Source: Vulgatibacter incomptus_A (GTDB lineage Bacteria; Myxococcota; Myxococcia; Myxococcales; Vulgatibacteraceae). Taken from it: a stretch of 64,000 nucleotides of DNA. Made by a program: the position numbers and the translations under genes. Positions 16,441 through 25,500 of the stretch are shown piece by piece. Location: positions 1-64,000 of the forward strand of contig JBEBXK010000003.1 of NCBI GenBank assembly GCA_040391605.1, read 5' to 3'. Each line of letters begins with the position of its first letter. Positions within the stretch are counted from its first letter, which is position 1. The notes below the pieces were generated by a model. It ran no database searches and was not told the origin of the DNA. It saw nothing but the letters and a program-made list of their open reading frames with translations.

Positions 16441-17886
16441 CTACTTCGTCTTAGACTTCGAAGAGGCCTTCGTAGCAGCGCTCTCCGGACCGCGAGGGTC
16501 CAGGGTCGCCACCGAGCGGTTGAGCGAGGTGAAGTAGCTCGCCGCCACCCGCTTGATGTCGGCGTTCTTCACTTTGCCGTAGCGCTCCAGGGTCCGGGTG
16601 GTCTCCCTCCAATCGCCCAGGAGCAGCTCGTAGTAGCCGATGGCGTGGGCCCTGCCGTTGTGGGTCGCGATCTCGTCCAAGAAGTGGGAGCGGAGGATGT
16701 TCTTTCCGCGCTGCAGCTCCAGATCGGAGATCCCCTCCGCCGCGATCTTCTCCAGCTCCTGGTAGACGACCGCCTCCACCTTCCGCGGATCGCCCCCTGG
16801 CGGCAGCTCGGCGAAGATCACGAAGGCGCTCGGATCGATCCTCCAGCCGAAGTCCACCGTGACGTGGGTGGCCAACTCCTCCTCGTAGACCAGCCGCCGC
16901 GTAAGGCGGGACGACTCCCCCATGGCCAGCGCGGTCTGGATGAGATCGAGGACGAAGGTGTCTTCGTCGCGCGCCGCGCTCACGCGATAGCCGATCATCA
17001 AGGCAGGCGCCTGGCTGGGGTAGACCACCTCCACCCGACGCTCGCCGTTCGGCGACGGCTCGCTGTCCACCACCCCGGGCACCGGCGGCCCGGCGGGGAT
17101 ATCGCCGTAATGGCGTTCGATCAGGGCGATGGTCCGGGCGGGATCGAGATCCCCCACCGCCACGATGGTGGCGTTGTTCGGCGCGTAATAGGTGCGGAAG
17201 AAGGACAGCGCGTCCTCCCGGGTGATCGCCTCGATGTCCCCCATCCAGCCGATCACCGGCCAATGGTAGGGATGCGCCTTCCAGATCGCGGCAGACAGCG
17301 CCTCGTCGAGCATCCCGACCACATCGTTGTCCACCCGGAAGCGGCGCTCCTCCTTCACCACCTCCCGCTCGCTCTCCAACGTCTCCGGCGTGATCGCCAG
17401 CGAGCGCATCCGATCCGACTCCAGGTCGATCACCGTCTCCAACGAGTCCGAGGCGAAGTCCTCGTAGTAGGCGGTCATGTCATTCGAGGTGTAGGCGTTC
17501 GAGCTGCCGCCGGCGCTCTCCAGGACCCGATCGAATTGCTTGGGCCCGTACTTCTTCGCGCCGTTGAACATCATGTGTTCGAAGAGGTGCGCGATCCCCG
17601 TGATCCCCGGCCGCTCATCGCGGGATCCCGCTCGGTAGAATGTATAATAACTCACGGTGGGCAGGCCGTGGCTCGCCACCAACCGCACCTTCAACCCGTT
17701 GGCGAGCGTATGCTCCACCACCTCGAAGACCTTGGGATCCAGAGGGCGAGGCCGGGCCGATCGGGGGCGCTTGGGGGACGCGACATGGGGCGTGGCGGCG
17801 GCAGACTTCCGGGGCACGAGAGCTCCTGCGGCGAGAGGAAGCGACGGGAGGAGGAGCCCCAGGACCAGCATGGCAACGGATCTCAC
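16441..17886 (-). CDS. M16 family zinc metalloprotease, active subunit
   Basis: A 481-residue exported protease. The signal peptide is MRSVAMLVLGLLLP through ALAAGA-like residues. The inverted zinc motif HLFEH is at 100-104 and a downstream glutamate cluster ESEREVVKEE at 171-180 supplies the third ligand. The C-terminal half has the R/Y-containing LTRRLVYEEELA segment used in substrate binding. I chose the GTG at 17886 because GGAGG lies four bases before it and a proper signal peptide follows; a TTG 14 codons upstream is the alternative. First gene of a two-gene operon with the inactive partner. Confidence 0.93.
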   Translation of the reverse strand: MRSVAMLVLGLLLPSLPLAAGALVPRKSAAATPHVASPKRPRSARPRPLDPKVFEVVEHTLANGLKVRLVASHGLPTVSYYTFYRAGSRDERPGITGIAHLFEHMMFNGAKKYGPKQFDRVLESAGGSSNAYTSNDMTAYYEDFASDSLETVIDLESDRMRSLAITPETLESEREVVKEERRFRVDNDVVGMLDEALSAAIWKAHPYHWPVIGWMGDIEAITREDALSFFRTYYAPNNATIVAVGDLDPARTIALIERHYGDIPAGPPVPGVVDSEPSPNGERRVEVVYPSQAPALMIGYRVSAARDEDTFVLDLIQTALAMGESSRLTRRLVYEEELATHVTVDFGWRIDPSAFVIFAELPPGGDPRKVEAVVYQELEKIAAEGISDLELQRGKNILRSHFLDEIATHNGRAHAIGYYELLLGDWRETTRTLERYGKVKNADIKRVAASYFTSLNRSVATLDPRGPESAATKASSKSKTK

Positions 17887-18215
17887 GGCACCTCCAAACG
17901 GAGGCCGGAACGTAGGCACCGCCGCCAATCCGCGTCAAGACATGCGACGCTTCGAAGACTCGGAGCCGCGTGTGTCCTACGACCTCGGTAGCCCGCCATG
18001 AGATGCGGCGCTCTGAGAGCTACCTCGCGGAGAGAAGGAGGTCACGCCTGTCATGGGTCGGCAGCGCTGGAGGCGCCCTCCGCTCCCGAGGAGAACGCCT
18101 CCGATCCAGCGGCCAGGAGGCGCGACAACTTGCCGCATTCCCCGGACGACAGGCGATGGCTAGAAGGACCGGACGGATCGCACACGGTGATCCTCCCTTC
18201 TTTCGGAGAAGAAAG
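17887..18215. other. Divergent intergenic region, 329 bases
   Basis: Separates the M16 operon (-) from the lipoprotein gene (+), so promoters for both must lie here. I see no convincing -35/-10 pair. A short palindrome GCTCTGAGAGC occurs near 18009-18021, and GGAGAAGAAAG directly before 18216 is the ribosome-binding site of the next gene. Confidence 0.5.
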
Positions 18216-18962
18216 ATGTCCAAGCTGCTTCGCATCGCCGCCGTCTCGGTGGTGCTCGCCTCCTGCTCTTCCTCTGACGATCCCGGCATCGAGGTCGACG
18301 TCGCCATCGCCTCGCCCTCCTCGCCGGCGGTGGTCGAGGGGGTCCGCACCTTCGAAACCAACCAGGGACATCGGATCGTCCTCACCAAGGCCTACCTGGC
18401 CACGGGCAGCGTCGGCCTCCTCGCCTGCCTCGATCACGACCACCATCACCTCACGTGGGGGGAGCGGCTGCGGCGGCTGATCGTGGCGGACGCCCACGCC
18501 CACTCCATGTCGAGCCCCGTGCAGCTCGGGATCCCCGTGGTGGAGTCGCTGCTCGCACCGGCCGGAGAGCGGATCCACGTCGGCACCATGGAGCCGCCCC
18601 CCGGGGACTACTGCGGCCTGCGCTACGCCGCCTTCGCCGCGGATCACGACGCGGCGGGGCTCCCCGAAGACGTCTCCATGGAGGGCAAGACCCTCTACCT
18701 CGAAGGCCTCTTCGAGCCCGCCGACGGCTCCGCGGCCGTGGCCTTCCAGATCGACTCCGCCGAGTCCTTCGAGATCGACCTGATCTTCCCCCAGCTGGAG
18801 CTCGGAGGCAGCGGCGAGCTCGAGGCGTCCTTCTCCCTCGGCAAGTCGGGTGACCATTGGTTCGACGACCTCCCCCTCGACACCAGCGCCGATCTCTCGG
18901 AGGCCATCGGCACCACCTTCCTGCTCCGCCTCCGCGACTCCCTCAAGGTACAGATGCCGTGA
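18216..18962 (+). CDS. Histidine-rich lipoprotein of unknown function
   Basis: A 248-residue lipoprotein: a short signal sequence ends in the lipobox-like VLASC (cysteine near residue 17). Two histidine clusters, CLDHDHHHLTW and ADAHAHSM, lie in the first half, and the C-terminal half is strand-rich with several aspartates. The clusters suggest metal binding (inference). The ATG at 18216 has GGAGAAGAAAG in front. It is followed 101 bases later by an outer-membrane protein with a CAVCSC motif and then by a RegB/RegA-like pair, which together suggest a metal- or redox-related locus. I do not recognise the family. Confidence 0.75.
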   Translation: MSKLLRIAAVSVVLASCSSSDDPGIEVDVAIASPSSPAVVEGVRTFETNQGHRIVLTKAYLATGSVGLLACLDHDHHHLTWGERLRRLIVADAHAHSMSSPVQLGIPVVESLLAPAGERIHVGTMEPPPGDYCGLRYAAFAADHDAAGLPEDVSMEGKTLYLEGLFEPADGSAAVAFQIDSAESFEIDLIFPQLELGGSGELEASFSLGKSGDHWFDDLPLDTSADLSEAIGTTFLLRLRDSLKVQMP

Positions 18963-19063
18963 GCCTCGGTCGTCGTCCCATCCGGCGAGGCGGAGGCGAG
19001 CCGACGCCAAGGCTCCCCGTCTCGCCCACGGCTCCCCTGGGAGGTTGGGCTCCCGTTCGCAGC

Positions 19064-19987
19064 ATGGGCGATCTCTACCTGGGCGCCGGCAGCGCCGCGT
19101 CGATCCTCCTGATCGGGATGGCCATCGCCCTGCTCTGGCTGACGCCCCGCCCTGCCCTGGCCTGCGCCGTCTGCAGCTGCGGGGATCCCACCCTCACCGC
19201 CATGGGCGCCGAGAAGCCCTTCCAGAACCGGTTGCGGGCGTCGCTGGAGGCGCGGCATCGCACCGACACGGTGGGTATCGCTAGGCTCAACGAGATGAGC
19301 CTGTCGGAGCAGCGCCTGGATGCCCGCCTGGCGTGGGCCCCCACCGACAGGATCTTCCTCCTCGCGAGCCTGCCGCTGCTGCGGCGGGAGATCGAGTACG
19401 TCAACCTCGCCCGCCACACCGCCACCGGCGTGGGCGACCTCGAGCTCCACGCCCGCTTCTTCGTCCTCCAGGATCGCGAGTTCGCGCCGCGGCACCTCGT
19501 CTCCCTCCTGGCGGGGATGCGCTTTCCCACCTCCCCCCTCCAGCGCGGGACAGGGGGCGATCTCCTCCCCCTCGAGCTCCAATCCGGCGCCGGCTCCTTC
19601 GATCCGGCCGTGGGCCTTGCCTACGCGTTCTTCGACTTTCCCTGGTCCGTCTACGCCAGCGGCAACTTCACCCTCCCCACCGAAGGGATCGAGGGCATCC
19701 GGGCGAGCCGGTCGCTGGGTCTGACGTCGGCGCTCCAATACCAGCTGCGTCCCTCCCTCGGCCTGCGCGGCGGCTTCGACGCGCGGATCGAGGATAAGAC
19801 CGTCGAGGGCGGCGAGCGCTCTCCGGACTCCGGCGGCTGGATCGCCTTCGGCACGGCGGAGCTCCTCTACAGCCCCCTCACCGACGTGATGCTCTACGGC
19901 TCGGCTCGACTGCCGGTCTTCAACGCATTAGATGGGAGGCATGTCGAAGGGCCGATCTTCGGAGCGGGCGTCGCCTATGACTTCTGA
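19064..19987 (+). CDS. Outer-membrane beta-barrel-like protein with N-terminal CxxCxC motif
   Basis: A 307-residue protein. After a signal sequence (residues 10-30) the mature part probably begins at or near CAVCSCGDPTLTAMG. The rest is made of alternating amphipathic strands (LDARLAWAPTDRIFLLASLPLL; LRPSLGLRGGFDARI) and ends in a terminal phenylalanine (VAYDF), typical of outer-membrane barrels. The cysteine cluster could bind a metal or be lipid-modified. The function is unknown to me. No well-spaced ribosome-binding site precedes the ATG at 19064, so the start is moderately sure. The next gene begins close to or overlapping its end. Confidence 0.75.
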   Translation: MGDLYLGAGSAASILLIGMAIALLWLTPRPALACAVCSCGDPTLTAMGAEKPFQNRLRASLEARHRTDTVGIARLNEMSLSEQRLDARLAWAPTDRIFLLASLPLLRREIEYVNLARHTATGVGDLELHARFFVLQDREFAPRHLVSLLAGMRFPTSPLQRGTGGDLLPLELQSGAGSFDPAVGLAYAFFDFPWSVYASGNFTLPTEGIEGIRASRSLGLTSALQYQLRPSLGLRGGFDARIEDKTVEGGERSPDSGGWIAFGTAELLYSPLTDVMLYGSARLPVFNALDGRHVEGPIFGAGVAYDF

Positions 19988-20048
19988 GGGTTCGCGGACG
20001 CCGCGCGCCAGAGGCGATGGAGCGCCGGGAGGTTCATTCACTCAAGGT

Positions 20049-21449
20049 ATGATAGAAGACGTCAGCTTCGCCCAGGGTGGGGTCGCCCCTGGTAGAGGCT
20101 ACGAAGGCCGAGAGCCGCGCCCGGGCCGCGCCTCTCATACCATCAGCAGCCGCGCCGCGCCTCGCGCCGTCGCCTCTGCCCCTTCCCTGGGGCTGGCCTG
20201 GCTGGTGCGGCTTCGATGGGGGGCCGGCCTCTGCCAGCTCGGGGTGCTGGCGCTGGGCTCGGTCTGGCTCGGCGCCCCTGCCGAGCTCGGATGGATCGTC
20301 GCGCTCATCGCCCTCACCTTCTCCACCAACGCAGCGCTCCTCTGGAAGATCCGCAGCGTGGAGCCCTCCCACCCGCTGCTGCTGGCTGGCGTCCTGGTGG
20401 TGGATACGGGCATCCTCACCGGCCTCCTCCTCCTCTCCGGCGGCCCGGCCAACCCCTTCTCCGTCTTCTACCTGGTCCACGTCGCCCTGGCCGCCCTCCT
20501 CCTGGACACCCGCGGCTCCCTCCTGCTCTCGGCCATCACCAGCGCGGGCTTCGCCAGCCTCTTCCTCCTCTCCGGCGACGGCGATCCCCACGCCCACCAT
20601 GGCTCCGACTTCTCCGCCCACCTCCAGGGCATGTGGATCTCCTACACCCTGGCAGCGGGCTTCGTGGGCTACTTCGTGGCCAAGGTGGCCCGCGCCCTCG
20701 AGCGCCGCGAGCGCGAGCTCTCCGAGCTGCAGCGGATCGCGGCCCGTGCCGAGAAGCTCGCCTCTCTGAGCACCCTCGCCGCTGGCGCCGCCCACGAGCT
20801 CGGCACCCCCCTCGGCACCATCGCCATCGTCTCGGGCGAGTTGGAGCGCGCCGCGGGAAGGCCCCTGGATTCCGACGCCCTCCGGGACGACGCGAGGCTC
20901 CTCCGCGAGCAGGCCGAGCGCTGCCGCGCGATCCTCGATCGCCTCGCCGCCGACGCCGGAGAGAGCCGGGCCGAGCGCGAAGCCCGGCTCCCCGCCTCCG
21001 AGATCCTGCGGAGGCTCGAAGGGGAGCTGGGCTCCGCCGAGCGCGCGCTGCACATCCAGGAGCCCTCGCCTCTCCTCCATGTAACCGCGCCTCCCAGAGC
21101 GCTGGTCCATGCCCTGGCCAACCTCGTCCGCAACGGCCTCGACGCCACCGGCGGAGCGGGACCGGTGGAGCTCCGGGTGGAAGGAGCCGGCGATCGGATG
21201 TGCTTCCACGTCCGGAATCCAGGCCCGGGGATCCCGCCGGAGCAGCTCGAGCGTCTCGGCGAACCCTTCTTCACCACCAAGGCTCCGGGCCACGGCATGG
21301 GCCTCGGCCTCTTCCTCGTCCGCGCCCTGGCCGATCATTGCGGCGGCTCCCTCGAGGTCGAGTCGCGCCCCGGAGTGGGATCGACCTTCACCTTGAGCCT
21401 CCCCTCCGCCAGAGAGCCCGAGGGGCAGGCCACCGCGGAGGCGATATGA
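20049..21449 (+). CDS. regB: RegB/PrrB-like redox sensor histidine kinase
   Basis: A 466-residue membrane kinase with about six transmembrane segments (45-210). The RegB quinone-site motif GGxxNPF appears as GGPANPF (131-137). The H-box AAGAAHELGTPLGTIA puts the phosphorylated histidine at 249, and a cysteine at 292 (ERCRAIL) lies where RegB has its redox-active cysteine. ATPase boxes are LVRNGLDA, GPGIP and GMGLGLFLV. An extra HAHH occurs at 181-184 between membrane segments. By family knowledge it senses quinone or redox state and controls the partner regulator. The start is uncertain: an ATG at 19977 overlapping the previous stop is also in frame. The end overlaps regA by four bases. Confidence 0.88.
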   Translation: MIEDVSFAQGGVAPGRGYEGREPRPGRASHTISSRAAPRAVASAPSLGLAWLVRLRWGAGLCQLGVLALGSVWLGAPAELGWIVALIALTFSTNAALLWKIRSVEPSHPLLLAGVLVVDTGILTGLLLLSGGPANPFSVFYLVHVALAALLLDTRGSLLLSAITSAGFASLFLLSGDGDPHAHHGSDFSAHLQGMWISYTLAAGFVGYFVAKVARALERRERELSELQRIAARAEKLASLSTLAAGAAHELGTPLGTIAIVSGELERAAGRPLDSDALRDDARLLREQAERCRAILDRLAADAGESRAEREARLPASEILRRLEGELGSAERALHIQEPSPLLHVTAPPRALVHALANLVRNGLDATGGAGPVELRVEGAGDRMCFHVRNPGPGIPPEQLERLGEPFFTTKAPGHGMGLGLFLVRALADHCGGSLEVESRPGVGSTFTLSLPSAREPEGQATAEAI

Positions 21450-21985
21450 GCCATCCGCGCAGCGTGCTGATCGTCGACGACGACGAGGCCTTCCGCTCAC
21501 GCCTGGCCAGGGCCCTCGGCGAGCGAGGCTTCGACACCCGCCTGGCGGCGAATGGCGAGGAGGCCCTGCGCCTGGCAGCGGCGGACAGCCCCGAGCAGGC
21601 CATCGTCGATCTGCGAATGCCCGGGCTCTCCGGCCTCGACGTGGTCCGCGCGCTGATCGAGATCGATCCCACCACGAGGATCCTGGTCCTCACCGGCTAT
21701 GGGAGCATCGCCACCGCCCTCACCGCGACGAGGCTCGGCGCGGTGGACTACCTCTCCAAGCCAGCCGACGCCGATCAGATCGTGGCGGCCCTCCAAGGTG
21801 GTGCGGAGACCTCCGAGGAGACACCCGAGGCGGGGGAGGTCCCCAGCCTGGCGCGGGTGGAGTGGGAGCACATCAACCGAGTCCTCCAATCCTGTGGCGG
21901 CAACGTCTCCCAGGCAGCCAAGGCCCTCGGCCTCCACCGCCGCTCCCTCCAGCGCAAGCTCGCCAAACACCCCGTGCGCCGCTGA
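21446..21985 (+). CDS. regA: RegA/PrrA-like response regulator
   Basis: A 179-residue regulator. The receiver has acidic residues D11/D12, the phosphoacceptor D55 in VDLRMPG and K105. The C-terminal Fis-type helix-turn-helix reads GGNVSQAAKALGLHRRSLQRKL, close to the invariant DNA-binding helix of the RegA/PrrA/ActR group. Size and architecture fit that group. Translationally coupled to the kinase (ATGA). Targets in this organism are unknown; in relatives RegA controls respiration, photosynthesis or hydrogen metabolism genes. Confidence 0.9.
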   Translation: MSHPRSVLIVDDDEAFRSRLARALGERGFDTRLAANGEEALRLAAADSPEQAIVDLRMPGLSGLDVVRALIEIDPTTRILVLTGYGSIATALTATRLGAVDYLSKPADADQIVAALQGGAETSEETPEAGEVPSLARVEWEHINRVLQSCGGNVSQAAKALGLHRRSLQRKLAKHPVRR

Positions 21986-21994
21986 AGCGGCGAG

Positions 21995-22058
21995 CCCATC
22001 CAGGAGCGTCCCCCACGCGACGCGGGGGCGATCGTCTCCTTCGCGCTACGCGTAAGAG
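21995..22058 (-). repeat. Degenerate family B hairpin
   Basis: Hairpin GTCCCCCACGC/GCGGGGGC near 22009-22029, with the minus-strand flank GCGTAGCGCGAAGGAGACGA resembling the conserved GCGCAGCGCG block of family B. It lies between the convergent regA and membrane-protein genes and can act as their terminator. Confidence 0.45.
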
Positions 22059-22075
22059 GCGCTACCGCCTGCCTC

Positions 22076-22591
22076 TCAACTGGCGGGCGCCGACGACTCG
22101 GGGAGCCCGACGATCCGGGAGACCGCGGCGGCGGCCCGCTCGATCTCGTCGACGGGGCGCGGCCCCACCCGGATCATCCCCTCTTCGTGGAGCAGGCAGA
22201 GGTGGGCGATCGCGCCCTGGCGGACCACGTGGAGCGAGCGCAGCCGATCGAAGCGCACCTCGGCGCCCCCCGAGAGGAAGATCCGGGCCTCGGCGCCGTC
22301 GACGATCAGGCGGCCCGTGGCCAGCGCCCGCCGCACGATGTGGAGCGAGAAGATCGCCGCGAAGTCCAACAGGCCGGCGATGCCCCAGGCCAGCGGATCG
22401 AAGCGAGGCTCCCGGAGCAGCAGCCGCAAGGTGAAGCCGATGATGACCAGCGACGCCAGGGCGAAGAGCGCGAAGCCGCGGCCTCGATTCGTAGGGCGGA
22501 AGACCACGCGGAAGCCGTCGTCGGCCGCGAAGGCGTAGCGCCCCCCCTGCACCACGGCCTCTCCCTCGACGCTGATGGGGGATCCCCGCAA
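22076..22591 (-). CDS. Small membrane protein with two transmembrane segments, unknown function
   Basis: A 171-residue protein. Two adjacent hydrophobic segments (about 40-58 and 67-86) are followed by a soluble strand-rich part with GRLIVDGAEARIFLSGG and RFDRLRSLHVVRQG, in the style of bacterial PH-like domains that follow membrane hairpins. The likely start is a TTG at 22591, four bases after the stop of the flavoenzyme gene, so co-transcription is likely. I do not recognise a function. Confidence 0.7.
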   Translation of the reverse strand: MRGSPISVEGEAVVQGGRYAFAADDGFRVVFRPTNRGRGFALFALASLVIIGFTLRLLLREPRFDPLAWGIAGLLDFAAIFSLHIVRRALATGRLIVDGAEARIFLSGGAEVRFDRLRSLHVVRQGAIAHLCLLHEEGMIRVGPRPVDEIERAAAAVSRIVGLPESSAPAS

Positions 22592-22595
22592 TCCG

Positions 22596-25500
22596 TCAGA
22601 TCCTCTCCAGCTTGGAGTTGCGCAGGCAGCGATCCAACCAGAGGTTGGAGAGCTTCTCCTGCATCCCGTTGGTCTTCAACCTCGAGGCGAGGAAGGGGAA
22701 GTCTACCTCGTCCAGCTTCTGATCCTGGTTCATGCAGGTGAAGACGATCCGCTCCGTGCCGTCGGGGCCGATCTGCCGCTGGAGGCATTGGGCGCAGATC
22801 TCCTTCATCATGCACTGCATGGGGGAGTTGATCGAACCCAGCGCCTGATGCTGCACCTTGAGCACCGGCGCGAGGGCGCCCTTTCGCAGCGCCTTCACCG
22901 CCGCCATCATCCGATCGGAGCCGATGGCGATGATCCGATCGACGTCGCCCAGCGGGACCAGGGCCTCGCCGAGGTCGCCGCGGTGATAGGCGAGCATCGC
23001 CTCGCAGATGTTGCCGACGAAGGAGCGATCCTGCGCCCGCCGCGGCGCGATGGCGGGATCGCGATCGGTGGCCCAGATCACCTGATCGGTGGCCTCCTCG
23101 ATCTCCGCCTGCTTGAAGAGATCGATCGGGTTCTTGTAGCCGGCGAAGTAGAGGACGCGGTTGCCGTTCTCCTTCAGGGCCTTGGCGATGGAGAAGAGCA
23201 CGGCGTTGCCCAGGCCGCCGCCTGCCAGGAGCACGCTCTCGCCCTTGGGAATCTCGGTGGGGGCGCCGGTGGGGCCCATGCAGACCACCTCGTCGCCAGG
23301 GCGCAGGGTCGCGATCAGCCGGGAGGAGCCGCCCATCTCCAGGACGATCAGCGAGAGCAGGCCCCGCTCCTTATCCACCCAGGCGCCGGTGAGGGCGAGT
23401 CCCTCGGTGAGGAGGCGGGTCCCGTCCACCACCGGCGCCAGGCTCTCGAAGCCCTGCAGCCGGTAGAACTGGCCGGGGTGAAAATGGGAGGCCGCCAGCG
23501 GCGCCCGGACGATCACCTCCACGATGGTCGGGGTCAGGCGCCGGACCTCCACCACCTTCGCCCGCATGGCGTCGTCGATCCTGGCGCGGAAGGCGTCCCA
23601 GGCATGATCCCGCAGGGGCTGCTCCTCGAGGCGCAGGGCGGCCAGCTCGTCGCGGAAGAGATCCACCACGAAGGCGTGGCCGTCCTTGGCGGAGGCCATC
23701 GCCTTCACGACCGATCCCGCGTACTGTGGGTGATTGTCGCCGTAGAACGACACACAGCGTGTCCGGTCCTCCGAGAGGTAGGAGGTGAAGAAACCCGCGT
23801 CGGCAGAGAGATCGCGATGCGGCGCCGCCTCCTGCAGGCTCAAGGTGCCGTCGGCGTTCCGCACGGCGGTATGCCCCTGGAAATACTGGCCCCGCTCGTC
23901 CAGGCGGAAGGAGCCGCCGTACTCCCGCTCGTAGGTGACGTTCGGCGCGGTCCCCGCCGCGACGCAGACGGTGCGGGCCGGCAGCTCGACCACCTCGCCG
24001 CTCCCCTCCCACCTGCCGTCGGCGAGGCGCTGGCGCTCGAAGCGCAGAGCCCGCACCGCGCCGAACTCGTCTTCGAGGGCCTCCCGCGGATCCATGCACT
24101 CCACGAAGCGGATCCCCTCCTCCATCCCCTTCTCCACCTCCTCGTGGTTGAGGCGATAGGCCGGGGCGTCCTGGAGGCGCTTGCGGTAGACGAGGCTCAC
24201 GCCACCCCAGCCATCGACCAGCGACGCGAGGTCGGCCTTCTCCCCGGCGGCCGCGGCTCTACGCCGCTCGGCGCGGACGGCCCTGCCGTGCTCCAGGAAC
24301 TCGGCGAGGACCTCCCGCTCCTCCGCGTCCAGGGTCGCCAGGGCTGACGGCCCCAGCTCCGCCTCCAACGCCTCCCAGCGATCCAGGGTCCGCTCCACCT
24401 GTACCGGATAGTAGGCGGCCAGCTCGGTGGCGGCGTCGACGCCGGTGAGGCCGCCGCCGATCACCACCGCCGGCAGCCGCACCTGCAGCGCCGCCAGGGA
24501 GTCGCGCTTGAACGCGCCGGTGAGCTGGAGCGCCATCAGGAAGTCGGAGGCCTGGCGGATCCCCCGGAGGAGGCCGTTCTTCATCCGCACCAGGGTGGGG
24601 CGGCCCGCGCCGGCGGCGATGGCCACGTGATCGAAGCCCAGCTCCCAGGCGTCCTCGGCGGTGAGGGTCCCGCCGAAACGGATGCCGCCGTAGGCCACGA
24701 AGCCCCGGCGCCTGGCCAGGTTCACGTAGAGCGCCGTGAGGAAGTTCTTATCCCAGCGGACGGTGATCCCGTACTCGGAGACCCCGCCGAAGCCGTTGAC
24801 CACCCGCTGATCGAGATCGTCGCAGAGCTCGGCGAAGTCCCGCACCGGCCGCTTCAGGAAGCGCTCCGGCAGCGGCTCGAGCTTGAGGCCGTCCACGGCC
24901 ACCACGCCGAAGCCCTCGTTCACCAGGTGATGCGCCAGGGTGTAGCCGGCGGGGCCGAGGCCCACCACCAAGGCCTTCCTGCCGTTGAAGGGCTTGGCGA
25001 AGGGCAGCCGCACGTTCACCGGATTCCAGCGGGTGAGCAGGGACCAGATCTCGAAGCCCCAGGGCATCGAGAGGACCTCGCGCAGATTCGAGGTCTCCAC
25101 CAGCGGGGTGTTCACCGGCTCCTGGGTCTGAAAGATACAGCCCTTCATGCAGTCGTTGCAGATCCGATGGCCCGTCCCCGGCGACATCGGGTTGTTGATC
25201 GAGATCATCGCCAGGGCGGCGATGGCGTCGCCCCTCGCGGCGAGGGCGTGCTGCTCGGAGATGTGCTCGTCCAGCGGGCAGCCGTGGAGATCGATCCCCA
25301 GCGGGTTCTTCTTGAAGCCGCCCGCCTTGTCGTGGAGGCCGGTTGAGCAGGAGTCCTTCCCCCGCTGATGGCAGATGAGGCAGTAATCCGCCTCGGCGCG
25401 GATCTGCCGGCGGGTGGCGCCGTCATCGTTGAGGCCGAAGCCGTCCCTGCGCCGCGGATGGGCTGTCGCCATCGCCTCCGGGATCAGGGGCAGCGGGTGG

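Noticed and set aside
17937..18215. In-frame upstream extension of the His-rich lipoprotein
   Set aside because: It would bury the signal sequence; the ATG at 18216 has a strong ribosome-binding site and a proper lipoprotein signal.
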